Positions 48,785 through 61,837 of a DNA stretch of 64,000 bases are shown here, in pieces (position 1 is the stretch's first letter; every line of letters begins with the position of its first letter). The notes under the pieces are model-generated. The model was not told where the DNA came from. It made no database searches and saw only the letters and a list, made by a program, of their open reading frames with translations. Location of the stretch: assembly GCA_948567375.1 (NCBI GenBank), contig OX419757.1, positions 74,152,001-74,216,000 of the forward strand, in the 5' to 3' direction. A program made the translations under genes and the position numbers. This stretch comes from Lunularia cruciata (Eukaryota; Streptophyta; Marchantiopsida; Lunulariales; Lunulariaceae).

Positions 48785-50837
48785 ATGGCTGGAAATAAAG
48801 TGGAAAATAGACGAATGGAGGATTTTGGAAAAGCGTGCCTAACCCTGCATCAGCCATGGGCCTCGTTGCTGGTCCATGGTATCAAGCGTATAGAGGGCCG
48901 TTCATGGCCTTCTCCTTTGGTTGGTAAGTTCATTCATTAGGTTCTATTTGTCTGGGTTGTTGGTTTTCCTTCGGTTTCCTTAATTTAGACTTGAAATTGT
49001 CATCAAACTGGTAGAACAGATTTTCTCATTGAGAATTTCATGATCTAGAATCTAGAATACATTTATTCCATTTGACTGTTGATTCAAGAGAAATATCAGG
49101 AAGAGTTCTGAGACTAATTATTTCGCTGAAATATTTAGTGATTAGTCTAAATTGAACTAAAAGTTCTTATTTCTTTTATTATGAAATTTTTTCAGCAAAA
49201 GAATTTATTGTTTTAAGCTTGTAAATTTTTGGTCAAATTGAACTCTATGACAGGTCGACTTTGGATACATGCTGCTTCAAAGGTGCCAGAACCAGAGACC
49301 ATCAAGGCTATGGAAGATTTTTACCGAGAGATCTATGCACTTGATGGCGTGACAAATATTGAGTTTCCAAAATATTATCCCACATCTGTACTTTTGGGTC
49401 AGTGTCCATCAAAAAAACTGTCTCGAGAATGATGGTTATAAAAAAAAAATTAGTTATCTAAGAGAAAATTGTACAAGATTAAAATATGAATGGCTTTGAA
49501 GAAATTTTTGTATGTGTTTTTAGGATGCGTGGAAGTTGTCGGGTGTATGAAGATGGAGGAGGTTGTTTGTTGGGAAGATCTTTCGAATGGGGTAAACATA
49601 TTCTCTTAATTCTGCAATTAGTGGATATCTCTGGCTTCCAAACTACAATACACTGATTATACTAGCTTATGAGGATTAGAAATGCACAATACTGTAATTT
49701 GTTGACTTATTTGAACTAATTCTCTGCAGATCCGACTAGAGGCGCAAACAGACTTCTGCTGGTTATGTGAATCACCCCAGGTGAAACTTCTATATACTGC
49801 ATAAACTTGTTGTGATTCTTATACAGTATAAGATATTCCTTTTGAGCCTATTAATTTTCTTTAAATGTTCAATTATTTCAAGAGTTTGGAGAGACCATGT
49901 TCAGTTTATTTCATTATGTTCACGAAATATATAATTATTGTGGTTATAAGTAAACGAATACTCTTGTTTGTTTCTGGCAGCATCTGTCTTATGAAGATTT
50001 GGTTGTTCATAATGAGCTGACTAACAATCATTCTAACATATCGTACTCTGTTTTACAATGAGCTGTTTCTTTCTGGAAGCTTTAGCCACTTCTGTCTTTT
50101 GAAGATTTCAGTTTTTAAAACTGTTTTACGGAGAATTTTTCCAACATATCGCACTCTGTCTCACAATAAGCGCTTGACGTTCCTTTTTGGAACAGAAGCT
50201 GGTTGTACCATTACAGATGCGCGGCCGTCAAGGCGTTTACAACTTACAGAAATCGGTATGTCTTCCTCTTGATCTGATTGTTTATTATACTAGTGATATG
50301 ATTGCACTTCAAGATATCTGTCTAGGCTCCTCAATAAGCAAATGTGAAGAATGTCTACAGCATAATACCCGCTTTTGTTGACACCAGATCTGGGAAGGAG
50401 CTTCGAGAGCCCTAAAGCCTGCTCATGGACCTATGCCAATCACGTTTCCCCCTCGTGTACCCGTCGAGCACTCTTCTGTCAAAGCCCAGAAAATCCACAA
50501 TGTGAAGTCGAAGTCATCTGCGTTAGAAGCCTCAATTGCTGGAGCCCGACAAGCAGCCCTACAATTCAGACGGGAGGAAATCCAAAGTAGAAAGCAAGAG
50601 GTTCAGCAAGAGAAATTGGAAGAACAGGAAGTAAACAGGAACAAATCCCCTGGCCAGTCTACAGCGTCTTCTTCGAGAGGTGACACTGCGGAGATGAGGT
50701 GGGGTCCTTCCAGTTCTACTAGAAGTTCCAGGGTAAAGCATATGGAATCCGTAAGGCCGACGTCCAGGATTCTGGCTCAAGCTATGCGAGCTTCAAATAG
50801 AGATGCAAATCCGGGAAGAGTGAGCTCACAAAACTGA
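48785..50837 (+). CDS. ASCH-domain protein (TRIP4/ASC-1 C-terminal-domain type)
   Basis: Six exons join in frame to 303 aa: 48785-48923, 49254-49397, 49524-49591, 49730-49780, 50196-50255, 50388-50837; all introns are GT..AG. The ATG at 48785 is the first after an in-frame stop at 48761. Residues 17 to about 130 form an ASCH domain, a PUA-like beta-barrel thought to bind RNA. It opens LTLHQPWASLLVHGIKRIEG, continues GRLWIHAASKVPEP and closes near KLVVPLQMRGRQGVYNL. In animals this domain ends the transcription coactivator ASC-1/TRIP4; here the zinc-finger half is absent. The C-terminal 110 residues are charged and probably disordered (an A/R/Q/E-rich stretch, then Ser/Arg). Location and partners are unknown. 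Confidence 0.88.
49980..50195 (+). repeat. Tandem duplication at the 3' end of ASCH-gene intron 4
   Basis: 'ctgtctt.tgaagatttggtt/cagtt' to 'aacatatcg.actctgt' and 'ttctggaagct / ttggaacagaagct' occur twice with a period of 108 bp (ctgtctt at 49984 and 50092). The second copy carries the acceptor used for exon 5. Confidence 0.75.
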
Positions 50838-51710
50838 CAACTGGATGCGGAGCAAGCTGTGGGTGTTTAGGGTTCAGGGTTTAGCATATGGAGTTAGGTC
50901 CTGGGGAAGAAAGTTTCTCATGAATGCTGATGCCAGTCTACATGGAGTTTCGGCCACCTTGATACGGTAGGTAGGCAGGTTGACAAGGTGTTTCCAGTCT
51001 GCCGACGCATTGCTGTTGCAATTATCTCATGTACAAATGTAATGTGGCCTGTGCTTAACAGAATTTGAATCTGGACGTCATGAAGTATTCAAAGATTTTA
51101 CATAAAAGCGATAGATTGTTGCTAGAAAGGGCTCTGGGGTACGCAGAAAATACTGCTATGGAGTTGTGTAGTTAGAAACCAGAAGAAGCCGTAGCTTGCA
51201 TCTCGTGTTTGACTGTGAGAGCTGAATACTTTACGTTAGCTAGACCTTGGTATTCTCTGAGGTAAAAAATGCTTGTGCAGTTGATCTCCAATTCAGGAAT
51301 TATGCAGCTTGTTACTTACACCCGTGCTTTGTACTTCTGAGGTCCGACCTACAAAGAAAAGCTTCGACAAGTTTCAAATCTGCGCATTCCGGTTCATTGC
51401 TCTCAAACAGGTATGGCTGCAGGATGACCATCAGGTTGTAGCAGTTGTGTTAAGATTATTGGGCAGAAACAAGAATCAGCCTTAGTAAAGGTGGAACACG
51501 ACAAACGGTTACTAAGGCCTGTCGTTTCCTAAACAAGAATCAGCCTTGGTAAGCTTATTCAGACTTGAGGCTGAGACTTGAGACTTGAGACTTGAGGCTA
51601 CATGATTACATGCATAGTATAAAGCTTCGTCTCAAATAACATCTAATAATAGCCGATCATAACCACCAAGACGTTCTAGGTTTTAAAATGCAACAAGCTA
51701 TTTCTGAGCA

Positions 51711-51925
51711 GCTTTCTAGTTAGAACAATTCATAGAGATATTAAATATAATTTTTTATGTCTATCATTTGATCATTAGGTTTGAGAAGGTGAATTGTTTC
51801 GAACATTTGAGAAATAAGCTTTCTCGTTAGAACAGTATACAAAGATATAAAATATGCTTTTTCTATATCCTTCACTTGATCATTAGCTCTGAGAAGATGA
51901 GTTGCTTCATCATTTAAGAAATTAA
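51711..51925. repeat. 107-bp tandem repeat, two copies
   Basis: gctttctagttagaaca.. at 51711 and gctttctcgttagaaca.. at 51818 continue in parallel (agatat.aaatat..tttt, catttgatcatta / cacttgatcatta, gagaaggtgaattg / gagaagatgagttg). Confidence 0.8.
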
Positions 51926-53239
51926 CTGAGGATGTAGCCACCAGCCAGTTCTTTGTCACCTCAAACCCATTACATTGCTTGTTGTTGGAGTTCATCTACG
52001 AAGGGATACCTAGACATCTTTCTCCTTCTCTTTGGCATCTAGAATGATGTTTACCTTCTCGATAAAATTGGAGGAAGTTTGTCAGCAAGATTTGCACTAA
52101 AGATGTCTCTGATTTGCTATGCTTATACTTTTGTGGCACTTATTCTTACATAGTCTTTCTCCATCCACTTCATTCTCCATTCTTCTATAGAAAATGTGTT
52201 TGTTATTGATATCCTTTTGCAAATTTTTTTAAGGGAATTCTTAAGTAAATTAATCATCATTACAAAAGAAGATAGAAGTTTTAAATATATGAAAGGTCAA
52301 AAGATCAGTTTTGAAAACTTACCAAGATCTTTGCAGATGTAGTTCAATTTTTTATTCAAAACAAATCCCCAAATTAACAATTGAACCATGCTCCAAGCTT
52401 TCAAATGCAATTGCTAATCGAGAGAAAACTGGAAGTAGTCACAAATCTTGACCCTCGCAATTTATCAATTCAAACTTCCAAGTACGTTCACACCTAGAAT
52501 ACGCAGAGGAAAGGTTGAGATATCCCTGAATTAAATTTTGGCAAGTCTCCTTCCAAACTGGAAACATTAGTGTTTCAATAGTCTATTACAAGAATTCAGT
52601 AACAGAACTGTAAGAAGATTTATGAATACTTGTAAAGTTACACGGTATGTGAGCAAGTCCCCTATAAAATTCAATGGAGTGGAGTCCATTCCTCTAAATC
52701 TACCTGTTTTTGTTGTTTACTCAATCCAGCTTATTCGAAACAGTTTTTGAATAGTTTTTTAGACATTCAATCTGATGTCAGACTAGCTTTGTAGAATACC
52801 CCGTTATTATTTAGTCAATCCAACTTAGAACTTATAGAAATACTCAATCCAGCCTAGTTTTTTTATGGAAATCGATCTATCCCTGTAGTGATGTCGTAAA
52901 TTCTCAAGTTTAAATCCCCTCAAAGAGGGCTCGAAACTGTAATCATACAGGCAATGGCCTTGTGGAGAAAGCATTTACAGACGGAGTGGTTCAAACGGCA
53001 CAGGAGAGATCCAGGCAACCTCCCAACTCAGGAACCAAAATGCAAGAAGTATCGATCACTACTGAAAAGGGATTGTCTGGAGACACCTCTTCCAAGACAC
53101 GGACGTGCTTCTACACCGTGCTGTCGTAAAGTTTGACTACCCTCTGCGAGAAGTTCAGAGTCATCCCTTAATTCTACATAGTAAGCAGAGAAGGATACTG
53201 AGACCTTGAGGTTCATGATGTATTATGGTAATGAACCAC

Positions 53240-53263
53240 CAGGAATATCGGCCGATATTCCTG
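53240..53263. repeat. Perfect 24-bp palindrome
   Basis: The 24 bases centred on gg|cc at 53251/53252 equal their own reverse complement; pairing fails at the next base out. It lies about 390 bp beyond the stop of the RBBP6-like gene. Confidence 0.85.
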
Positions 53264-53653
53264 CCTACCGTATTACCGCCTCAACTGTGAATATGGGTGG
53301 TATAATACGAAACATTACAGACTTCAGCAGAAGCCGAAGAGAGGCTTGACTGGAATGTCCGAAGTCAGAAAGAATCTGAAATTTTTCACAAGTTTCTTCA
53401 AAAGCAAACAAGTATATATGGTACATGCAGATCTTGACATGATTCATTAGAAGAGTACACAGGGAAGGAAAGGGAACAACGTCACAAATCTTCTGGCTAG
53501 TTGGGCCTTTAACCCGTAAAAAGAACTTTATTTCAAGTAGGCATTCCACATTGTATCTACTCCACAGCCGGCTGGACACGAATGAGATCAATCGGTATTC
53601 AACAGACATCATTTTGGGACAGACTACCCAGTCTGTAGGTAAACCAGATTTAC

Positions 53654-56600
53654 TTAACCATGCTTCAATTTGACACCATGGGAACGGTGAGCTTTGTTGT
53701 GCTTAGGCCAAAGCGTGTGTCTTGTTACACCGTCATCATAACCATAGTCTAGTTGCCACCTCGTGTCTTCTAAGTCACCAGGCGAGGAGACAACATCATG
53801 CTGACCACTCTTGGACCTGTGTTTACGATGTTTAGAAACGGAATCTACATCTGCTTCGGCTCTACATTCTCTACCCTTTTCAGGGATAACTTCATCCCGG
53901 TGTCTCCTGTGTTTCTTCTTTTTCTTCTTCGTATCATCCTCTGACAAACTTACGGCAGGCTCTATCTCAGCTTTGGACTTGGAGTGACTACGATGTTTCC
54001 TCCTGCGCTTCTCAGCATCCCTTCCATCATCAACACCATCTACTTCGGAGCCTGAGTTCCCATGTAGATAAAACTTCCCCTCTTGCTCCTCACTTCTAAG
54101 GCGAGCCCGTATATGCTTGGCAGATCGTGCAAAACTCTTTTCTTGACTATACTCAACACCATATTGGTCATCCACTACAACATTTCTGTTGCTTTTGTGG
54201 CGGCTAGAATGACCGTCCCCACCACTTCCACTCACATGCACACTTTTACCATCATCAGACCGTTTTGTATGTCCCTTACCGCTGTGCTTCGCCAAGTAGA
54301 CCTCAGGTTCCTTTGATCTCTTCTCACGGCGCCTCACTGGATAACTTTGTTGAGGGATTTCCTCCTCCGGGTCAGAACTAAGCCTTTCTACATCGTCATC
54401 TTTAGGATATCTATTCTCTCTCTTTGTACCCACAGAAACTGCCTTTCCTTCACGTGGACGTCTCTCTAAAGCCCTTTGACTCTTCAAATCATCAAAAGAC
54501 ACCTCATCATCGGAATTGCTAGGATACCTCCGATACATATTACCGTCAACCAAAGATATAGGCTTTCGTTCATGCTTTGCACTCTTGTTCTTGTAAAATT
54601 CAGTCTCATCTGAGTAGTCCCTTACAGAATCGCGATCCATGTCCCGTTTGCGAGGCAGCGCATGATGCTCTTCGACGGATCCTCGCCTTTCAACATGCTC
54701 GTATCGCCTTCGCTCTGACTCTGGAGTCTGCGGATGTATGCCCTCTCTGGGAAACGATCTTTCTGGAGACCAGTCCCTGCATGAATGAAATGCACTAGTT
54801 CATGTTATGAGTGATATTCAGAATTATCTCCTAATACGGAACGCTTGTCAGACATGAACGAACAAACTCATTTAAATCATTTTATGAAGTAGTCATTCTA
54901 TGTGGGTTTCCAGTAACTGACCTCTGTAGTCGATCCTGCAGTAGCCTACGCCTTCGCTCTCGCTCTTGTAGTTCCATAAATTCTTCTCGACTAAGAGGTC
55001 TATCCATAGGACCCCTCGATGAGGGCATGCCGACCCCCATGAAGCCACTGATGAAAGTCAACCAGTGGATACAAGAAGTTAATCATCAACAAACACTATT
55101 AGTGACGCACGACGAGAAAAGGGTTATGCAAAACATCTGATACTAAGGAAGTCATGATATGAGCTTACCCATGCATAGGGCCACCATGATACATTGGAGG
55201 CATATACGGGGGGACATTGTACGGTCCAGTGGGCATCATTGGCGCATCAAATGGCATGGGCCCAGGACCGGGACCGTATATGCCTTCCCCGTATCCAACA
55301 GGGAAGGGACGCCCATGTTGGGACATGGGTGGCCCCTGCCAGTATATTTCGGGGCCATATGGTAGCATTCCACCAGGTCCTGCAAAAACCAAACGAGCAG
55401 ATAAGGTCCTGGAATTGCATTGAAAAGACGGCTAGCGTAACTTACTACAAACTACATGGAAGACCAACTCAGGCCCGGCAAACCAGAACGTAAAGGCGAC
55501 AAGGAAGTGGGTCCTCTATACTGCGTAATCAGAAAAAGTTAGTAAGCACCTGGGCCAAACATTCCTGGAGGAGGATGGTGAGTAACTTCAGGATTATCCA
55601 AACAATCACGAGCTAGATGCTCAGGGGAGCCACAAATATAACAAAATCGATCACCCTGCGTCTGTCAGAATGTGAAATCGGTTAGAGATCTCAGTTTGGA
55701 GCTCCAAGGTCATTTCACTAAAGAATATACTCCTCTTTCCTCTGTCCGCATTATCTATCTAAGATCCGTATCAGCTCCCATAAAGATTCAAACACTGCCA
55801 CTTATATATCAAGCACACGCCAGAACTGCAACAAAGATACCTACCCTTTTGCCTTTGCCAACACCCATGTAGTCCGCTGCTCCATCTGTTGTTCGTGTTG
55901 TTTATCAGCAAGTGTAATCTCAGAATGTTACAACTGGGCAATCAATCTCGAAGGACCGTTGCCAAGCTTTAAACACTTGTCTTCTTAGCTGGAAGAAGGA
56001 GAGCGGAGTGCTCCTTGGTAAACACCGACTTATAGATAATAGACATAAGAGAAAATATGGATAAACTTTACCTCCGGGAACGAGACGAGTGCGTTTCTTC
56101 TTTTTCTTGCCTGTGGAAAGTCCAGTCAGTTCAGTCAGGTAATTTCCTACAAACTGTGTATCTACAGGGTATACGCAGGCTTTCCGTCAGTAAGTCAGAT
56201 GGGAACGGGTCCAGCCTGTATCTCAACTTGAACATAACATCATCAATCTGAAAAAGCAAAGAGAAGTTGCGGTATAGGTCGCCTCATCAGATCATAGTAC
56301 CTGAGAGCCCGATTGAGCTACACTGACAACCTTCGGAACCTCTTGAAATGAACCGAAAAACTTCAAGCATTCAGCATTCTGTGTTTTCCTAGTTTTGCAG
56401 CTGAGATCCAAGAAGCTAATACAAACAAAACCCTAAGTGGATGCGAATCAGCACACTAAACAGAAGTCTAAACCAAAACCTATGCAAAAGATTATGCACA
56501 TCAGCTGGTCCACTGAGTTGCACTGCTGAACAGCATAAAGAGACAAGATTTTCACAAGATATAATGTCTCAAAATTTGAGATACCCTCTATCTCTAGCTT

Positions 56601-59600
56601 ACAGAATTTTGTGCTTTTGAGTTCCGAAGGAACAGCTACATAAGCATCCTTTCCAACTGTTGATGCATGAAACACACCTTTGCTAAACTCAGATTCCACA
56701 GCTACACCTTCCGCCTCCTTAGTGGAGGGGGGCTCAGACTTCTTAACGACCATGCCTCCCCCATCATCAATTACAGGATGATTGCCTCCTTCCTTGACAG
56801 AAACATCCTTCACATTGGCAAGATCAACAACTGCCAAGTTTTCATCTGCCTTGCTAGTTTGAACTGCAACAGCCTCACTACACTGAGGCTGAGGCTCAGA
56901 AGAAGCACCAAGAGCTGGTGAAGCCTGCTTGGCTTCAGCATCTGCATTTGCAGGACTACTATTGTCTGCGACTGGAGCAGACGAATTGTTTCCAACTGCT
57001 GACTCAGGAACTGCTGCAGACTCTTGTCCAACGGCATTACTAGTTTGGGGTGTGAAGCTCATAGAAGGCTTGCGCAACTCAATTTGTAACCGGGCTACAG
57101 CTTGTGTTGGCCCCTTCACTTGAGGAACAGCGTCCAAATCTGGTGGAGAAACGCGAGAGCTAGTCAGACGTGCAAGTTGGGGCCTAAAGATCTGGAAAAT
57201 TCAATCCAAAGAGAAGACTGGGAATAGACTCGCAAACGAGTAGTTCATACCAGGAATTTGAATTGGTTTCAACGTCTCATCGGCACTGCTTGTCGGGACT
57301 TGGGAATCAAGGAAGCGATCTATTGCTTGACGAAGAGCTATGTTGGGGAGCAGATCATCATTCTTAAACTTAGTTGATCCGCATTGAGGGCACTTCCCTT
57401 TCTCTATGAGTGCTTGTCTGATACCTGCACATGAACCATTCGAAACTTCAAGACTCACCAGAGTAACTGCATGTTTTAATAGTGTTCGGATTATTTTATC
57501 CTACGGAAGAGGCAAGTGATTCTACTTACAAATGAGAGCGCACGCACAGCATTGGCACAAATTGAGTAATAAGTACAGAACCCTGTCAGAGCTCAGACAT
57601 TTTGGTAAACCTATGGTCTACACTACCTCATAAACACACAGAGATGTGGTGCGTGAAGACGTTAATAACGATCAGACGAAACCCTGTATTGTGCTCAGCG
57701 CATTTTACACTTGAACAGACACGATCAGAAAGATATGCTGGGACTCACATTTGTCACAAAAGCTGTAGTGACAACAGGGTATCATCACTGCGTCCCTGAA
57801 AATTGCTTGACATAAGGGGCACCTAAGCTCAGCCGGCGGTTCCGTCAAGGTTGGCCTGACGGACAACAAAGCATCTGCTTCTTTGGCGAACACTGACCTG
57901 CAATGGAAGAAAAGAGTTTAAATAGCGAACTTGTAAGATCGAAGAAAAGGATTTGGAAAACAAGTCCACTAATTCATGCAGCTTCCTTACTCGTCGGGTT
58001 GCATGACAGCCACTGAACCATCTGGTAGTATGTAGGAACCTTCTTGATCAGCCTTCAAACGGGTCTTAGGAATTCCTACGGGAAGTTTCACTCTCCTGAT
58101 GTCATACGTAGGATCACCGTTTGTAGGACAATGTTGGATGAAGTGACCTGATAATCACAAACAGGTAACTCTGTTTAGTCTTACTAAGTGCAGGATATTC
58201 TGCGGCTGTTGGGCAAAACTGGGCTGATGTCTATAGACTCGGCACGAGAAATGAGTGTAGCCGTCCGAAACAAGTGTAAAACCTCTGAACACACCTGGTT
58301 GACCACAGCGATGGCACACATAACCTTGTGGCGGAACAGCTCTCCCGTAACCACGACCTGAAATCCCAGAGAAAGGTCATAAAAGTGGGCCACTTCAATA
58401 TTTGACGCTTGATGGTCACCGTATATGGCTAGTGAACTGCCCACTACCAGTACTGTCAGTAAACATGACAAATCCAACTGCCATCAAACGGGTTAAAGGG
58501 GCCCTGGTAATCTTACGTCTAAATTTTAAACACTTGAACCGAAGCTAGTTCCAAACGACCCAAAGTTTCATGAGCTTTACAGTTTACTCCATTGTACATA
58601 TAGACGTTAAAACAACTCGCTGTGCCCTCGAAGCACTCTGCTGGGCTATCATTGCCAACTATCAGCAATAATGAGTCCTCGGACATATGACTGACACAAA
58701 CAGCAACAAATCACGAGTGTGAATTCCTGCTAGATAGAGCATCAATAGGAGCTTGAGAGGATACTTATTCAGGCGAGGCTACTGCTCTGATGGAACACGT
58801 CTCAGATTAGTACTTCCACGTGAATTGAGGTTGACAATTCGTATATTCTAATTCCAGTAAAGAGCCAAGATTCGAGTTCCTACAAGCAAGAATATTGAGC
58901 TCCTTTTCTGACTTGACCTCGTTTAGACTACTTCCCCTGGGAATGGCACAGGGGCTGTGCCATTGAAACAGTCCAAAATAAAATCTAAAAGACTCGAGGA
59001 ATACGTGAGGAAAAAACACTTGAGGAATCGAAGGCTAAATTGGTCATGTGCAATGAGCCAAACAATCAATACCGCAGTGGATTTCAGAGGATAGACTCGG
59101 ACTGTGATCCTACGCTGCCTATCTTCAACGACCACATCAAGAGAGCATCTACACACGTTTCCATTTTAGGACAAGGTGTAGGATGCTGTAGACCTCATTA
59201 AGAAGATTGTCACTCAAGCTCACCCTTAAACAATCACTATACAACGACAACGTCTCCACATGTTCCGTTCTTAGCCTGCAAAGTTGTGAAAGAAAAAAAC
59301 TTCCTATGCCGAAGGAAGCGAGTGACCCGAGACTCACACTACATCCTCACCCGGAGTGTCACTGAGAAAGTAATTCTGACCAGTGGACTAATTACGTTCT
59401 ACGGCGTGGAGTTAGGAGTCCTCTAAGTTAAACTGGTGCCAATCCGATTTAACCTACTGCCACTTTCCACAACCTGCCTCCGTTGGTCCTATGCATAAGT
59501 CTAAAGTTAGGCCAGACTAATGAATATATTGGGCCCCTTCTGCATTTTAAGTACACCCAGACGTCTTTCTATATATAAATAGTGAAGTACATTCACAAGT

Positions 59601-61837
59601 TTGTCCATTCACGGGTACTTGGGCACGGGTACTTTGACATGCCCATGAGGAATATGACATGCTCATTCGGCTCTGTATCTCCTACCAATCATGCTACAGC
59701 TTGTTCTACCTTCTAACACACCTGAAACTGGTGTTTATATTTAGCTGCAGGCACTATACAACTGCATCTACAGAAATCACTAGTCCACAGAGGACAGAGT
59801 TTAAACCTCTTGAAATTCCCCTTCCATATGCTAGCCTTCCAAAACCCCGGCCACCTGTGTATGCTTCCTGCGTTTGCCTAAAAAACACAACCAAACATAT
59901 AATATCAGAATTGATTGAGATCACTTCCAGAAGGAGTCCAGGCCCCATTCCGCAATCCTAGAGTCGACTGTACATAATTTTGAGAGTTTGCATTGGCCTG
60001 CTTAATTTAGAAGCTTAGACCTACACTCCTGACTTTAAGCGACGTCTTCGACACACTGCTAGGCCTTGCAGATATGAGATCCATCAACAAAGTCAACTTA
60101 ATCACAACTAGACCTACAAGCGAGACACATTTGATTGTCAAACAATTAGACAGAGATAAATGTTAAACCTACGGCGTCCAAGAACAGGAATTGCCAAAGT
60201 ACTTATATAAATGTAATCCGGAAGATAATCACCTTTGCCAGTCTGCAGCAGTTTTATTGACCATAGCAGCTATCCTGCTGTTCTCATCATTGTCGATTCT
60301 TGTTGGTATTGGTTCGGGAATGGCATATAGGTCGACACCAAAGTCATCCATACTGTCGGCGGCGACATCCTGCATAATCCCAGTTCGAAGATAGTACGTG
60401 CTCAGAAAAATGAAAGAACTGTTATCATCGAAACCGATGCACAGATATTGTTAGGCAGGGAAAGGATGGCGCGGATCCATCCAAGGTGAACACCGATATC
60501 CGGACTTGGATTTCATGTGATGCAACAGAATGTTGGCAGTAATCTTGGTAGTAGCTCTGTTACCCCTCTCTCATATGGTGAAGCATTCACAGCTGGGGTT
60601 TCAATGGTTACTTAACATATCTAACGGACACACATGGCAAACTGGTTGCTGACCATTACTAGATAGTGTCCAAAGACTAGCGTGAGAATCAAATTGAACT
60701 ATTGAGGAGTAAATTTGTTCGACATTTCAACTAGGTCTCCTAGTGTCGCCATACAATCAATATCTATCACATGTCTCAAATTGGGAAGCAGTCGGGTAAA
60801 CATCCAAGCCTTAGGCAGACAGACAATTCTGCCATAAAGGAAGATACAGGGTACCAATGACTCACAGTCTATCCAGATGGACCATGGTATTAAGAAAACC
60901 TACCTGAAGCGCAGAAGGGTGCGTTGATGATTCCCGGCTCTTCATAAACTCTCCACCAGACTGTTCAGCCGCTTGTGACTTGGGCCTGAGAGTCAGGCAT
61001 ATTGAAACATAAGTTTTGGTTGCAGCCCTCAGTGGCTTTGTGCATTACTTCCTCAATCCACCACTATCTCATTTAAATCTCACAAATCATGTTTCTGTGA
61101 ACCTTAGCAGTCTTTAACTTTTACGTCAAGAAGTTCGTCCAAGTATCTCAGAAAGGACAACATTCGGCCAAAGTCAACGCAGAAAGAGAAAAAGTTCAAG
61201 AGGACAACGTTGGCACTTCCGAAGTATGATGTGCATCCATCATATGAAAAGATGTCTGGGCTCTTGGTACAGAAGAGCTGCACTTACTGATCGTCCACGC
61301 GGAGAACAGGCTTTGCTCTGGTTGCTGGAACACGTTTGATGATAACACTCGTGTTCTTGGGCACAAGGAAAGCATCATCTGAATACTCTGAAAAATGACA
61401 AATATTTGAAACTTTTCAGCCTTACGTAGTGCTTTCCACAAAATTTATAATAAGTAAAGACAATATCTGGTGGAGAGATTTGAAGACGTCCAGCAATTCC
61501 ATGGACAGTTAAGTCAATGTACCCTGCCTATGATAATCACAAAACACTATGATCAGCTGTATCGAGAACATTTTAAACTTTACTAACAGCAAAGGACACA
61601 GACTAATAAAAACTCTCAGTTGAAAAGCTGAAGACAGCTCTTGAGAGAAACCTCACGATACTAAAGCATACCTTCTCCGGTTTGAGCGTTGGTGATGAGG
61701 AGGTCAAAATCTGTGCCTTTCCCAAGATTCTTGGCCTCAACAACCTTGTCCTTGAGAGTGGCAACAGAAATAAAGTGGCCTTCGATGTTGACAGAATCGT
61801 ATTCCACTGCACTCCTGAATTTAAAATGGAGCGCCAT
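53654..61837 (-). CDS. RBBP6/PQT3-like E3 ubiquitin ligase (DWNN, CCHC, RING)
   Basis: Sixteen exons join in frame to 1099 aa: 61837-61672, 61387-61288, 60985-60904, 60369-60233, 59877-59807, 58357-58295, 58147-57991, 57897-57749, 57424-57251, 57139-56585, 56110-56072, 55885-55845, 55655-55550, 55379-55169, 55047-54922, 54776-53654. Residues 1-77 are the ubiquitin-like DWNN domain (ALHFKFRSAVEYDSVNIEG, FDLLITNAQTGEEYSDD). A CCHC knuckle follows (C200, C203, H208, C213), then a RING/U-box-like domain (C285, C288, C300, H302, C306, C309, C320, C323), a Ser/Ala-rich region (about 370-550), a KKKKKRTR patch, a second CCHC knuckle (C583, C586, H591, C596), a Pro/Gly/Met-rich stretch and a long charged R/K/S/E tail. 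Relatives are animal RBBP6, yeast Mpe1 (mRNA 3'-end processing) and Arabidopsis PARAQUAT TOLERANCE 3. Nuclear E3 activity is inferred from these. Confidence 0.93.

Larger units (their letters stand above)
50838..53653. other. Intergenic region between ASCH and RBBP6-like genes
   Basis: The two genes converge here, so 3' untranslated regions should occupy the ends. It contains a 107-bp tandem repeat (51711-51925), a short duplicated 'caagaatcagcctt.gtaa' around 51469-51552, GACTTGA repeats near 51566-51595 and a 24-bp palindrome at 53240-53263. No supported gene. Confidence 0.5.

Noticed and set aside
52880-52960. Possible tRNA-like segment (gtttaaatcccc)
   Set aside because: No matching acceptor stem or anticodon arm could be folded around it.
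56448-57137. The 229-codon frame as a separate gene
   Set aside because: Most of it is exon 10 of the RBBP6-like gene (57139-56585); the rest reads into the intron after the donor at 56584.
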